From assembly GCF_002797715.1 (NCBI RefSeq), contig NZ_PGFF01000001.1, positions 2,007,304-2,071,303 of the forward strand: a DNA stretch of 64,000 nucleotides, given 5' to 3'. The position numbers and the translations under genes were made by a program. Position 1 is the stretch's first letter; each line of letters starts with the position of its first letter. This document shows, piece after piece, positions 30,744 through 40,230 of the stretch. Under the pieces are notes generated by a model. It was not told where the DNA came from. It saw only the letters and a list, made by a program, of their open reading frames with translations, and made no database searches. The stretch is from Diaminobutyricimonas aerilata (GTDB lineage: Bacteria > Actinomycetota > Actinomycetes > Actinomycetales > Microbacteriaceae).

Positions 30744-32570
30744 GTGAACGAGACGTTTACCCCGCTCGTGGTCGAACCCGATCCCGACGCCAATATCACC
30801 GACCTCCTCGTGGATCGGGCCACCGCGTCGCCGCAACTCGCCCTGTTCTCGTTGCCGACCGCCAGCGGGGGCTGGGAGGACGTCACCGCGCTCGAATTCC
30901 ACACCCGGGTGGTGGCGCTCGCCAAGGGCTTCGTCGCCGCCGGTGTGCATCCGGGCGAGAAGATCGCGTTCATGTGCAAGACGCGGTTCGAATGGACCCT
31001 CGTCGACTTCGCGCTCGCGTTCGCCGGGGCCGTGCTCGTGCCGATCTACGAGACGTCGTCACCGAGCCAGGTGCAGTACATCCTCGAGGACTCCGGCGCG
31101 ACCGGCCTCATCGTCGAGACGCCGGACCACTTCGCCCGCTTCGACGAGATCGCGGGCGACGTACCCCAGGTCGCGCGCGTGTGGCAGGTCGACCTCGGCG
31201 ACCTCGACAAGCTCACCGCTTCGGGCGCGGGCGTCTCCGACGACGAGGTCGAGCGGCGTCGGACGCTCGCGAAGGCGTCCGACCTCGCGACGCTCATCTA
31301 CACGTCGGGATCCACCGGCAAGCCCAAGGGCGTCGTGCTCACGCACGCGAACTTCGTGGAACTCTCCCGCAACGCCGCGGTCGTCATGGCCGACGTCGTC
31401 GCGCCCGGAGCGTCGACCCTGCTGTTCATCACCACCGCGCACGTGTTCGCGCGGTTCATCTCGATCCTGTGCGTGCACGCCGGGGTGCGCGTCGGGCACC
31501 AGGCCGACACGAAGCAGCTGCTGCCGTCGCTCGGGTCGTTCAAGCCGACGTTCCTGCTCGCGGTGCCTCGGGTGTTCGAGAAGGTCTACAACTCGGCCGA
31601 GCAGAAGGCGGAGGCCGGGGGCAAGGGCAAGATCTTCCGCCGGGCCGCCGACGTGGCGATCGAACACTCGAAGGCGCTCGATGCCGGTCACGTGCCGCTC
31701 GGTCTGAAGCTGCAGTTCGCGCTCTTCGACCGGCTCGTCTACTCCAAGCTCAAGTCCGCGATGGGCGGGAACGTGCAGTACGCGGTCTCCGGCTCCGCCC
31801 CGCTCGGTCTGCACCTCGCGCACTTCTTCCGCAGCCTCGGCATCCGCATCCTCGAGGGCTACGGACTCACCGAGACCACCGCGCCGGCGACCGTGAACCT
31901 CGTGAACAAGTTCAAGATCGGCACGACCGGACCGGCGCTGCCGGGCGTCGGCCTGAAGATCGCCGAGGACGGCGAGATCCTCGTCAAGGGCATCAACGTG
32001 TTCGGCGGCTACTGGAACAACGCCGAGGCCACCGCCGAGGCCATGGTCGGCGAGTGGTTCCACACCGGTGACGTCGGCGCGATCGACGCCGACGGCTACC
32101 TCACCATCACCGGACGGAAGAAGGAGATCATCGTCACGGCCGGCGGCAAGAACGTCGCCCCCGCCGCGCTCGAGGACCCCATCCGCGCGAACCCGCTCGT
32201 CGGCCAGGTGGTCGTCGTCGGCGACAAGAAGCCGTTCATCTCGGCGCTCATCACCCTCGATCCGGAGATGCTGCCGGTGTGGCTCAACAACAACGGCGAG
32301 GCCGCGGACCTGAGCCTCGCCGCGGCGGCCGTGCACCCGAAGGTGCTCGCCGAGGTGCAACGCGCGGTCGACGAGGCGAACGCGCGCGTGTCGCGGGCGG
32401 AGTCGATCCGCAAGTTCCGCGTGCTGCCGATCGAACTCACCGAGGCGAGCGGCCACCTCACCCCGAAGATGAGCATCAAGCGCGCCGTCATCCTGAAGGA
32501 CTTCGCCGCCGAGATCGAGGGGATGTACTCCCCCGCCCCGGACACGCAGGGCGTCTCGATCTCCTCCTAG
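30744..32570 (+). CDS. fadD: long-chain fatty acid--CoA ligase (AMP-forming)
   Basis: 608 residues, ANL-superfamily enzyme that activates fatty acids to acyl-CoA through an acyl-AMP. The P-loop YTSGSTGKPKG is at about 186-196. The adenine motif GYGLTETTAP and the hinge GDVGAIDADGYLTITGRKKE follow, and the C-terminal lysine region is intact. It resembles FadD15 and other bacterial long-chain ligases. The GTG start at 30744 has AAGGAG. A strong hairpin lies just after the stop. Confidence 0.92.
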   Translation: MNETFTPLVVEPDPDANITDLLVDRATASPQLALFSLPTASGGWEDVTALEFHTRVVALAKGFVAAGVHPGEKIAFMCKTRFEWTLVDFALAFAGAVLVPIYETSSPSQVQYILEDSGATGLIVETPDHFARFDEIAGDVPQVARVWQVDLGDLDKLTASGAGVSDDEVERRRTLAKASDLATLIYTSGSTGKPKGVVLTHANFVELSRNAAVVMADVVAPGASTLLFITTAHVFARFISILCVHAGVRVGHQADTKQLLPSLGSFKPTFLLAVPRVFEKVYNSAEQKAEAGGKGKIFRRAADVAIEHSKALDAGHVPLGLKLQFALFDRLVYSKLKSAMGGNVQYAVSGSAPLGLHLAHFFRSLGIRILEGYGLTETTAPATVNLVNKFKIGTTGPALPGVGLKIAEDGEILVKGINVFGGYWNNAEATAEAMVGEWFHTGDVGAIDADGYLTITGRKKEIIVTAGGKNVAPAALEDPIRANPLVGQVVVVGDKKPFISALITLDPEMLPVWLNNNGEAADLSLAAAAVHPKVLAEVQRAVDEANARVSRAESIRKFRVLPIELTEASGHLTPKMSIKRAVILKDFAAEIEGMYSPAPDTQGVSISS

Positions 32571-32585
32571 TTGCGGATCGGATGC

Positions 32586-32619
32586 ACGGAGGCCCTCGCC
32601 GTTCGGCGGGGGCCTCCGT
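32586..32619 (+). terminator. GC-rich hairpin after fadD
   Basis: Arms ACGGAGGCCC-TCGCC and GGCGG-GGGCCTCCGT with loop GTTC. The stem is about 15 bp and lies 16 nt after the stop codon; no U-tract follows. Confidence 0.65.
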
Positions 32620-32678
32620 CGCGTGGTGCTCATGCGGGCCGGGCGCATGCGGGTCGGGGCTCAGGCCCGGACGACGTG

Positions 32679-32714
32679 CAGCGGCAGCGGCAGCGGTAGC
32701 GGCTGCGGCAGCGG
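32679..32714. repeat. six 6-bp CAGCGG-type repeats
   Basis: Six head-to-tail hexamers (CAGCGG three times, then TAGCGG, CTGCGG, CAGCGG) in the 188-bp gap between fadD and def. I see no gene in this gap. Confidence 0.8.
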
Positions 32715-32758
32715 AACCGGCCGTCGACGACCGCGGCGGAGGAGACCAACGCCTCGGC

Positions 32759-33256
32759 CTAGTTGCGGAACCAGTCCGCCTGACGCACCTGGCGCATCGC
32801 GTCGCGCTTCACCTCGGGCTCGAGCCCTTCGAGGTACAGCCTGCCGTCGAGGTGGTCCGTCTCGTGTTGAAGGGCCTGCGCGAGCTGGCCGGTGCCGCTG
32901 ATCTCGACCGGGTTCCCGTCGAGGTCGACACCGCGCACCCGGGCGAAGGGGTACCGCGACCGCGGGAAGTAGAACCCGGGCACCGAGAGGCAGCCCTCGT
33001 CCATGAGCTCCGGCTCGCCGGAGACCTCGACGAGCTCGGGGTTGATGACGTACCCGATCCGTCCGTCGACGTTGTAGCTGAAGGCACGCAGCCCGACGCC
33101 GATCTGGTTCGCGGCGAGACCTGCCCGTCCGGGCAGCTGCACGTTCTCGAGCAGATCGGCCACGAGACCCGCGGCGCGCGGATCGCCGGGGCGGATCGGG
33201 TCGCACGCCGAGCGCAGCACGGGGTCGCCGAAATAGCGGATGGGACGTTCTGCCAC
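32759..33256 (-). CDS. def: peptide deformylase
   Basis: 165 residues, Fe(II)-type metallohydrolase that removes the N-formyl group from new proteins. All three family motifs are present: GLAANQIGV (46-54), EGCLSVPG with metal ligand Cys89, and QHETDHLDG with His131, Glu132 and His135. Its GTG start directly abuts the stop of the MinD/ParA-like gene upstream. Confidence 0.97.
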   Translation of the reverse strand: MAERPIRYFGDPVLRSACDPIRPGDPRAAGLVADLLENVQLPGRAGLAANQIGVGLRAFSYNVDGRIGYVINPELVEVSGEPELMDEGCLSVPGFYFPRSRYPFARVRGVDLDGNPVEISGTGQLAQALQHETDHLDGRLYLEGLEPEVKRDAMRQVRQADWFRN

Positions 33257-34579
33257 TTACGAGCTCCGTCTCGTCGGGAGGCCGTCGACCACGAGCGCCG
33301 CGAGCTCGCGCGCGGCGTCCCGGGTGAACGGCTTCAGTTCCTTGTACTTCACGACCGACCCGGCAGCCAGCTGCGGGTCGTAGGGGATGCGCACGATCTC
33401 GCGCACGCGCGAGCGGAAGTGCGCCTCGATCTCGTCGAGCTTCACGAGCTGGGTGCCCTGAGTCGCCGTGTTGAGCGCCACGATCGCGTTGCGCACGAGC
33501 TCGCCATAGCCGTTGGCCTCGAGCCAGGTGAGGGTCTCGGATGCCAGACGCGCCTCGTCGACGCTGCCTCCCGAGACGATGACGACCGAGTCCGCCCGCT
33601 GCAGGGTGGCGCGCATCACGGAGTGCACGATGCCCGTGCCGCAATCGGTGAGCACGATCGAGTAGTAGCGCGCGCACAGGTCGGCGACGACGTTGTAGTC
33701 GTTCTCGTCGAACGCCTCGGACAGCATCGGATCGGTGTCGGAGGCGAGGATGTCTAGCCGCGTGTCGTCGCGGGAGACGAGCGAACTGAAGTCCGTGAAC
33801 CCCTGGATCGAGGGCGCCCGCGTGACGACGTCGCGCACGGTCGCCCGGGTCTGCTTCGGCACCCGCTCCGAGAGGGTGCCGCGGTCGGGATTGGCGTCGA
33901 TCGCGACGATGCGATCCTCGCGGACGTCGGCGAGGGCCATGCCGAGCAGCGTCGTGATCGTCGTCTTGCCGACCCCGCCCTTGCGGGTCAGGATGGGCAC
34001 GAACCGCGCGCCGCCCTCGAACGCCTTGTCGATGCGTGCGTCGAGCGCCTTGCGCGCCCGCACCTTCGCCGAGTCGCCGATGTTCACGCGGTGCAGCGTG
34101 GCGCCGTACACGAGGCGCGGCCAGCGCCCCTCGGGCACGTTGCGGCCGGACTTGCGGTCGTCGAGCAGCCGGTCGGCGGTGAGCATCGCGGCGGACTCCG
34201 GTGCGCCCGGCGCGTCGCCGCGCAACCGGTCGCGTCGCGCGTGGTCGTCGGCGCGAGGCGGGACGATCTCGACCGAACGGGTCGACGGGGACGCCGATTC
34301 GACCCGGCCGGGATCGACCGCGACCTCCGGGATGGCGAGCGCCGCCTCGTCGTCGGGTGCCTCGTGAACGGGAGCGGGGAGGTCGATCGCGATCGTCAGG
34401 CTGTGCGGGAGTTCGCCGGCGAGACGGTCGCCCGAGGGCTCCGCGAGGTCGAATGCGCCGTGCGGAACGGAGTCCGTACGCTGCCCCTCGGCGTCGGTGC
34501 CATCGCGGTCGATGCCATCGCGGTCGGTGTCATCGCGGTAGGTGCCATCGCGGTCGGTGTCATCGCGCTTGTCCGCCAC
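33257..34579 (-). CDS. MinD/ParA-like P-loop ATPase with long disordered N-terminus
   Basis: 440 residues. The C-terminal half (about 190-440) is a deviant Walker-A ATPase: LTRKGGVGKTTITTLLGMALA, then DANPDRGTLSERV and DCGTGIVHSVM. The first 150 residues are acidic and low-complexity. Their beginning comes from a 15-bp tandem repeat that gives Asp/Arg-rich peptide repeats. Such proteins occur widely in actinobacteria, some beside type VII secretion genes; no such genes are seen here, so the role is open. GTG at 34579 has an AAGGA site. Confidence 0.85.
   Translation of the reverse strand: MADKRDDTDRDGTYRDDTDRDGIDRDGTDAEGQRTDSVPHGAFDLAEPSGDRLAGELPHSLTIAIDLPAPVHEAPDDEAALAIPEVAVDPGRVESASPSTRSVEIVPPRADDHARRDRLRGDAPGAPESAAMLTADRLLDDRKSGRNVPEGRWPRLVYGATLHRVNIGDSAKVRARKALDARIDKAFEGGARFVPILTRKGGVGKTTITTLLGMALADVREDRIVAIDANPDRGTLSERVPKQTRATVRDVVTRAPSIQGFTDFSSLVSRDDTRLDILASDTDPMLSEAFDENDYNVVADLCARYYSIVLTDCGTGIVHSVMRATLQRADSVVIVSGGSVDEARLASETLTWLEANGYGELVRNAIVALNTATQGTQLVKLDEIEAHFRSRVREIVRIPYDPQLAAGSVVKYKELKPFTRDAARELAALVVDGLPTRRSS
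34501..34567. repeat. 15-bp tandem repeat inside the MinD/ParA-like gene
   Basis: Four full units of the form CATCGCGGTCGGTGT (variants at three positions) plus a partial fifth, in phase with the reading frame. Each unit adds five residues of the Asp/Arg/Gly/Thr-rich N-terminus, so copy-number change would not break the frame. Confidence 0.9.
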
Positions 34580-34644
34580 TGTGGGTCCTTCCGCTGAGGG
34601 AGACTCGCCAGTCTAGCGCCGAGCCTCCCGCACGCCTCGGGCGG

Positions 34645-37600
34645 TCAGCCCACCACGACGAGCAGATCGCCCGCGTCGACCTGCTGGGTCTTCGGGATCG
34701 CGACCCGCTTGACGACACCGGCCACGGGCGAGGTGATCGCCGCCTCCATCTTCATCGCCTCGATCGACGCGACGGCCTGCCCCGCCTGAACGGTGTCGCC
34801 CTCGGCGACCTGCAGCGTCACGACGCCCGAGAACGGGGCCGCCACCTGACCGGGGATCGACGTGTCCGCCTTCTCCGCCGACTTCGACTCCACCGCGATG
34901 CTGCGATCACGCACGAAGACCGGTCGCAGCTGCCCGTTGAGCGTCGACATCACCGTGCGCATGCCGCGCTCGTCCGCCGTGCCGATCGCCTCGAGCCCGA
35001 CGAAGAGCCGCACGCCCTTGCTGATCTCGACGACGTGCTCGCCGCCCTGGCGCAAGCCGTAGAGGTAGTCGACCGTGTCGACGACGGACAGGTCGCCGTA
35101 CTGCTCGCGCACCTGCTCGAACTGCTTCGTGGGGCCGGCGAACAGCAGGCGGTTGAGCACCGCGCGCCGTTCCGCGCCGGGCGTCTGCAGCGCCTCGCGG
35201 TCCTCCGCGGCCACATCCGCGATCCCGATCTTGACCGTGCGCCCCTCGAGCACCTTGCTGCGGAACGGTTCGGGCCAGCCCCCGGGCAGGTCGCCGAGCT
35301 CACCGGCCATGAAGCCGATCACCGAGTCCGGGATGTCGTACTTGTCGGGGTTGCGCTCGAAGTCGTCGGGGTCGGCGTTGGCGGCGGCGAGCTGCAGGGC
35401 GAGGTCGCCGACGACCTTCGACGAGGGGGTCACCTTCGGCGGACGGCCGAGGATGCGGTTGGCCGCGGCGTACCAGTCCTCGACCTTCTCGAACTGGTCG
35501 CCCAGCCCGAGCGCGATCGCCTGCTGGCGCAAGTTGGAGAGCTGCCCGCCGGGGATCTCGTGCTTGTAGACGCGACCGGTGGGACCCGGCAGTCCGGACT
35601 CGAACGGCTTGTACGCGATGCGCACCGCCTCCCAGTAGGGCTCGAGGTCGCTCACGGCCTGCAGCGGGATGCCCGTGTCACGCTCGGTGTGGGCGAGCGC
35701 GGCGACGAGCGCCGAGGCGCTCGGCTGGCTCGTCGTGCCGGCCATCGGGGCGCTCGCGACGTCGACCGCGTCCGCACCGGCGCGGCTCGCGGCGAGCAGC
35801 GTCGCGAGCTGACCGCCGGCGGTGTCGTGGGTGTGCACGTGCACCGGCAGGTCGAAGCGTTCCCGCAGTGCGGTGACGAGCTTCTCGGCGGCGCTCGCAC
35901 GCAGCAGTCCGGCCATGTCCTTGATGGCGAGGATGTGCGCTCCCGCGTCGACGATCTGCTCCGCGAGGCGCAGGTAGTAGTCGAGGGTGTAGAGGTCCTC
36001 TGCCGGATCGAGCAGGTCGCCGGTGTAGCAGACCGCCACCTCGGCGACCGTGCTGCCGGTCGCGAGCACCGCCTCGATCGCCGGACGCATCTGATTCACG
36101 TCGTTGAGGGCGTCGAAGATGCGGAAGATGTCGACACCGGTCGCGGCGGCCTCCTGCACGAAGGCGTCGGTGACCTCCGTCGGATAGGGCGTGTAGCCGA
36201 CCGTGTTCCGACCCCGCAGCAGCATCTGGATGGCGACGTTCGGCAGCGCCTCCCGCATCGCCGCGAGGCGCTCCCACGGGTCCTCCCCGAGGAACCGCAG
36301 GGCCACGTCGTACGTCGCACCGCCCCACGCCTCGACCGACAGCAGCTGCGGGGTGAGGCGGGCCACGTGCGGCATGACCGCGACGAGATCCTTCGTGCGC
36401 ACGCGGGTGGCGAGCAGCGACTGGTGCGCGTCGCGGAAGGTCGTGTCGGTGACGGCGAGGGCCGTCTGCTGCCGCAGCGCCGCTGCGAACCCGACGGGAC
36501 CGAGCTCGAGCAGTCGCTGGCGGGAGCCGTCCGGCGCGGGCGCCTGCAGATCGACCGCGGGGAGCTTGATCGCCGGGTCGATCGCCGCGCCGGCCTCGCC
36601 GTTGGGCTTGTTCACGGTGACGTCGGCGAGCCAGTTGAGGATCTTGGTGCCGCGGTCCTTCGACTGGTGGCCCAGCACGAGCTCCGGGCGCTCCTCGATG
36701 AACGACGTGCTCAGGTCGCCCGCGACGAACGACGGGTCCTCGAGCACCGCCTGCAGGAACGGGATGTTGGTGGAGACGCCTCGGATGCGGAACTCGGCGA
36801 GACCGCGCCGGGCGCGGGCGACGGCGGCCGGGAAGTCGCGGCCGCGGCAGGTCATCTTCGCGAGCATCGAGTCGAAGTGCGGGCTGATCTGCGCACCGGG
36901 GTTGATCGTGCCGCCGTCCAGGCGCACGCCGGCACCACCGGGCGAGCGGTAGGTCGTGATCTTGCCGGTGTCGGGACGGAACCCGGATGCCGGGTCCTCG
37001 GTGGTGATGCGGCACTGGAGCGCGGCGCCGCGCAGCTGCAGACGATCCTGCGTGAGCCCGAGCTCGGCGAGCGACTGACCGTACGCGATGCGCATCTGCG
37101 ACTGCACGAGGTCGACGTCGGTCACCTCTTCGGTGACGGTGTGCTCGACCTGGATGCGCGGGTTCATCTCGATGAACACGTGCTGGCCGGCACGCTCCCC
37201 CACCGTGTCGAGCAGGAACTCGACGGTTCCGGCGTTGACGTACCCGATCGACCGGGCGAACGCCACGGCGTCGCGGTAGAGCGCCTGGCGGATGTCGTCG
37301 TCGAGGTTCGGGGCCGGTGCGATCTCGATGACCTTCTGGTTGCGGCGCTGCACCGAGCAATCACGCTCGAAGAGGTGCACCGTCTCGCCGTCCGCGTCCG
37401 CGAGGATCTGCACCTCGATGTGCCGGGGGCGCAGCACGGCCTGTTCGAGGAACATCGTCGGGTCGCCGAAGGCGCTGTCGGCCTCGCGCATCGCCTCTTC
37501 GAGCGCGGGGCGCAGTTCCTCCCGCGTGTTCACCCGGCGCATTCCGCGTCCGCCGCCACCGGCGACGGCCTTCGCGAACACGGGGAACCCGACTTCCTCG

Positions 37601-38043
37601 GCGCCGCGCAGCAACTCCTCGATGTCACGGCTCGCCGGGGTCGACTTGAGCACGGGCACACCCGCCGCGATGGCGTGCTCCTTCGCGGTGACCTTGTTGC
37701 CGGCCATCTCGAGCACGTGACGGGGCGGTCCGATGAAGGTGATGCCGGCGTCTGCCGCGGCTTGCGCGAGGTCGGGGTTCTCGGAGAGGAACCCGTATCC
37801 CGGGTAGATGGCGTCGGCGCCACTCTCCTTGGCGACCCGGATGATCTCGGCGACATCGAGGTACGCCCGCACCGGGTGCCCCACCTCGCCGATCTGGTAG
37901 GCCTCGTCGGCCTTCAGACGATGCATGGAGTTGCGGTCCTCGTAGGGGAACACCGCGACGGTGCGCGCCCCGAGTTCGTATGCCGCACGGAACGCGCGGA
38001 TGGCGATCTCGCCTCGGTTCGCTACGAGGATCTTCTTGAACAT
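34645..38043 (-). CDS. pyc: pyruvate carboxylase
   Basis: 1132 residues, full length for the family. Carboxylates pyruvate to oxaloacetate to refill the citric-acid cycle. Domains in order are biotin carboxylase (about 1-450; GGGGRGMR loop and EMNPRIQVEH), carboxyltransferase (about 530-810; TDTTFRDAHQSL and the metal motif HTHDT), a linker, and the biotinyl domain with the biotin lysine at about 1098 in EAMKMEA. ATG at 38043 has AAGGA upstream. It is divergent from parA. Confidence 0.97.
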   Translation of the reverse strand: MFKKILVANRGEIAIRAFRAAYELGARTVAVFPYEDRNSMHRLKADEAYQIGEVGHPVRAYLDVAEIIRVAKESGADAIYPGYGFLSENPDLAQAAADAGITFIGPPRHVLEMAGNKVTAKEHAIAAGVPVLKSTPASRDIEELLRGAEEVGFPVFAKAVAGGGGRGMRRVNTREELRPALEEAMREADSAFGDPTMFLEQAVLRPRHIEVQILADADGETVHLFERDCSVQRRNQKVIEIAPAPNLDDDIRQALYRDAVAFARSIGYVNAGTVEFLLDTVGERAGQHVFIEMNPRIQVEHTVTEEVTDVDLVQSQMRIAYGQSLAELGLTQDRLQLRGAALQCRITTEDPASGFRPDTGKITTYRSPGGAGVRLDGGTINPGAQISPHFDSMLAKMTCRGRDFPAAVARARRGLAEFRIRGVSTNIPFLQAVLEDPSFVAGDLSTSFIEERPELVLGHQSKDRGTKILNWLADVTVNKPNGEAGAAIDPAIKLPAVDLQAPAPDGSRQRLLELGPVGFAAALRQQTALAVTDTTFRDAHQSLLATRVRTKDLVAVMPHVARLTPQLLSVEAWGGATYDVALRFLGEDPWERLAAMREALPNVAIQMLLRGRNTVGYTPYPTEVTDAFVQEAAATGVDIFRIFDALNDVNQMRPAIEAVLATGSTVAEVAVCYTGDLLDPAEDLYTLDYYLRLAEQIVDAGAHILAIKDMAGLLRASAAEKLVTALRERFDLPVHVHTHDTAGGQLATLLAASRAGADAVDVASAPMAGTTSQPSASALVAALAHTERDTGIPLQAVSDLEPYWEAVRIAYKPFESGLPGPTGRVYKHEIPGGQLSNLRQQAIALGLGDQFEKVEDWYAAANRILGRPPKVTPSSKVVGDLALQLAAANADPDDFERNPDKYDIPDSVIGFMAGELGDLPGGWPEPFRSKVLEGRTVKIGIADVAAEDREALQTPGAERRAVLNRLLFAGPTKQFEQVREQYGDLSVVDTVDYLYGLRQGGEHVVEISKGVRLFVGLEAIGTADERGMRTVMSTLNGQLRPVFVRDRSIAVESKSAEKADTSIPGQVAAPFSGVVTLQVAEGDTVQAGQAVASIEAMKMEAAITSPVAGVVKRVAIPKTQQVDAGDLLVVVG

Positions 38044-38140
38044 GCGTTCCTTCCGGGTCGACTGAACCGCAGGCGGAAGACGCCGGGGCGCGGCCGTGCG
38101 CACCGGGTCGTGTGATTGCGTCCTTTCAGATTAGTGAAGG

Positions 38141-38146
38141 TAAGGT
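38141..38146 (+). promoter_or_regulatory. putative -10 of a near-leaderless parA transcript
   Basis: TAAGGT, then 8 nt, then the ATG at 38155; no ribosome site is seen between. Confidence 0.45.
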
Positions 38147-38154
38147 CTTGAATC

Positions 38155-38976
38155 ATGCACGTACTGAGCGTCAGCTCCCTCAAGGGGGGCGTGGGCAAGA
38201 CCACGGTGACGCTCGGTCTCACCTCGGCGGCCTTCGCGAAGGGGCTGCGCACGCTCGTCGTCGATCTCGATCCGCAGTCGGACGTGTCGACCGGTATGGA
38301 CATCACCGTCGCCGGTCACCTCAACGTCGCCGACGTGCTGGCCTCCCCCAAGGAGAAGATCGTGCGCGCGGCCATCGCCCCGTCCGGTTGGACCAAGGGC
38401 CGCCCGGGGAAGATCGACGTCATGGTGGGATCCCCGTCCGCGATCAACTTCGACGGGCCGCATCCGAGCATCCGGGAGATCTGGAAACTCGAGGAGGCGC
38501 TGGCCAACGTCGAGTCGGACTACGACCTCGTGCTCATCGACTGCGCCCCGTCCCTCAACGCGCTCACGCGCACCGCGTGGGCGGCGAGCGATCGGGTGAC
38601 CGTCGTGACCGAGCCCGGGTTGTTCTCCGTCGCGGCGGCGGATCGCGCGCTGCGCGCGATCGAGGAGATCCGTCGCGGTCTCTCGCCCCGTCTCCAGCCG
38701 CTCGGCATCATCGTCAACCGCGCCCGGGTGCAGTCGCTCGAGCACCAGTTCCGCATCAAGGAACTGCGCGACATGTTCGGCCCGCTCGTGCTCTCCCCGC
38801 AGCTGCCGGAGCGCACCTCCCTGCAGCAGGCCCAGGGCGCGGCGAAGCCGCTGCACGTGTGGCCCGGGGAGAGTGCGCAGGAGATGGCCCGCAACTTCGA
38901 TCAACTGCTCGAACGGGTCATGCGCACGGCGAAGATCCCCGACCCGGCATCCGCCGCACCGCAGATCGTTCGCTGA
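38155..38976 (+). CDS. orphan ParA-family ATPase
   Basis: 273 residues. Deviant Walker A SLKGGVGKTTVTLGL (about 8-22), Walker A' VVDLDPQSDVSTGM and Walker B LVLIDCAPSLNALTRTA match chromosome or plasmid partition ATPases. No parB gene or parS-like palindrome is seen beside it, so it may position another cell component such as a polar or envelope complex. It has its own promoter and stands alone between pyc and the desaturase gene. Confidence 0.9.
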   Translation: MHVLSVSSLKGGVGKTTVTLGLTSAAFAKGLRTLVVDLDPQSDVSTGMDITVAGHLNVADVLASPKEKIVRAAIAPSGWTKGRPGKIDVMVGSPSAINFDGPHPSIREIWKLEEALANVESDYDLVLIDCAPSLNALTRTAWAASDRVTVVTEPGLFSVAAADRALRAIEEIRRGLSPRLQPLGIIVNRARVQSLEHQFRIKELRDMFGPLVLSPQLPERTSLQQAQGAAKPLHVWPGESAQEMARNFDQLLERVMRTAKIPDPASAAPQIVR

Positions 38977-39081
38977 CCATCGCCCGGGAACACGCCGGGC
39001 AAGTGTCGGCGCGGCGGGGATTCCGGCCGTGGACCGGTAGCGTGAAGTAAGTCGTCGGCGGTTTGCCTTTGGCCTTTTGAT

Positions 39082-40230
39082 TTGCAGCCAAGGTTGCCTT
39101 ACGGACGGATATTCCTCATCTCTTCCGCCTATTCCCTTCCCGCCGGACGCCTCGGTGCGGTCCGATCGCCGAAGCCCCGCACCCCCGGTGCGGTTCCCGT
39201 CACCCAGTCCTACACCGCGGTCTCCCGCGTCGTGAAGGAGTCGGGCCTGCTGAACCGCACGCGGTGGTTCTACGGTGTGCTCGGACTGGGGCTCGTCCTC
39301 GCCCTCGGCGGCGCCATCACCGGCTTCATCCTGCTCGGCGACAGCTGGTTCCAGCTGCTCATCGCCGGCGCGCTCGGACTGATCTTCACCCAGTTCGCCT
39401 TCCTCGCCCACGAGGCCTCCCACCGCCAGATCCTGCAGTCGGGCCCGGCCAACGACCGCATCGGCCGCTTCATCGCCGCCTTCGTCGTCGGCATCAGCTA
39501 CGCGTGGTGGATGACGAAGCACACGCGACACCATGCCAACCCGAACCGGGTCGGTAAGGACCCGGACATCGAGATCGACACGATCTCGTTCATCGAGCAG
39601 GACGCGGCGAAGCAGAAGGGCCTGTCGGCTCTCATCACCCGCAAGCAGGGCTACCTGTTCTTCCCGCTCCTCACCTTCGAGGGCGCCAATCTGCACGTGC
39701 GATCGATCGCCACGCTCTTCTCCAAGGAGCCTGTCAAGGGTCGTTGGATCGAGCTGGGACTGCTCGCGACGCGCTTCGCGCTCTACTTCACCGTCATCTT
39801 CATGATGCTCCCGCTGGGTATGGCGTTCGCCTTCGTCGGTGTGCAGCTGGCCGTCTTCGGCGTGTACATGGGTGCCTCGTTCGCCCCCAACCACAAGGGC
39901 ATGCCGATCGTCGGTCGCGACGAGAAGCTGGACTTCTTCACCAAGCAGGTGCGCACCTCGCGCAACATCTCCGGCGGCTGGTGGGCGTCCGCGCTCATGG
40001 GCGGTCTGAACTACCAGGTCGAGCACCACCTGTTCCCCAACATGCCCCGACCGCACCTCGCCAAGGCGCGCGAGATCGTGCGGGAGCACTGCCGCACGCT
40101 CGATGTGCCCTACACTGAGACGACGCTGGTCCGTTCGTACGCGATCGTCATCGCCTATCTCAACCGAGTCGGACTCTCTGCACGGGATCCCTTCGATTGC
40201 CCGATGGTCAATCAGTTCCGCCGCGTCTAG
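39082..40230 (+). CDS. membrane fatty-acid desaturase (start uncertain)
   Basis: Up to 382 residues. Membrane di-iron desaturase with the three histidine boxes HEASH, HTRHH and VEHHLF and about four hydrophobic segments. It introduces a double bond in acyl chains, typically a cold response. The first in-frame Met lies far inside the conserved core. The plausible starts are TTG at 39082 or 39094, or GTG at 39232, which would cut a conserved segment. The T-rich leader can fold CCTTTGGC against GCCAAGG. A TAGCGT -10 candidate lies at about 39039. It precedes the cold-shock protein gene. Confidence 0.88.
   Translation: MQPRLPYGRIFLISSAYSLPAGRLGAVRSPKPRTPGAVPVTQSYTAVSRVVKESGLLNRTRWFYGVLGLGLVLALGGAITGFILLGDSWFQLLIAGALGLIFTQFAFLAHEASHRQILQSGPANDRIGRFIAAFVVGISYAWWMTKHTRHHANPNRVGKDPDIEIDTISFIEQDAAKQKGLSALITRKQGYLFFPLLTFEGANLHVRSIATLFSKEPVKGRWIELGLLATRFALYFTVIFMMLPLGMAFAFVGVQLAVFGVYMGASFAPNHKGMPIVGRDEKLDFFTKQVRTSRNISGGWWASALMGGLNYQVEHHLFPNMPRPHLAKAREIVREHCRTLDVPYTETTLVRSYAIVIAYLNRVGLSARDPFDCPMVNQFRRV

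Noticed and set aside
32568-32770. Repeated CTAGTTGCGGA at the stop codons of fadD and def
   Set aside because: The 11-bp match at 32568 and 32759 coincides with two stop codons and has no further similarity around it; chance is the simplest explanation.
34501-34567. Possible CRISPR-like array
   Set aside because: The units are 15 bp, contiguous without spacers, and lie inside a coding frame, so this is a coding tandem repeat.
34201-38115. A 1304-codon open frame on the plus strand opposite pyruvate carboxylase
   Set aside because: Its translation is Arg/Asp/Leu-rich with no known motif, and it mirrors the codon pattern of the pyc gene on the other strand, which has all catalytic motifs. 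Long antisense frames are expected in GC-rich DNA.
38155-38976. Chromosome-partition parA of a parAB-parS locus
   Set aside because: No parB follows and no parS-like 16-bp palindrome was seen; the chromosomal parAB pair of actinobacteria lies near the origin, so this was kept as an orphan ParA.
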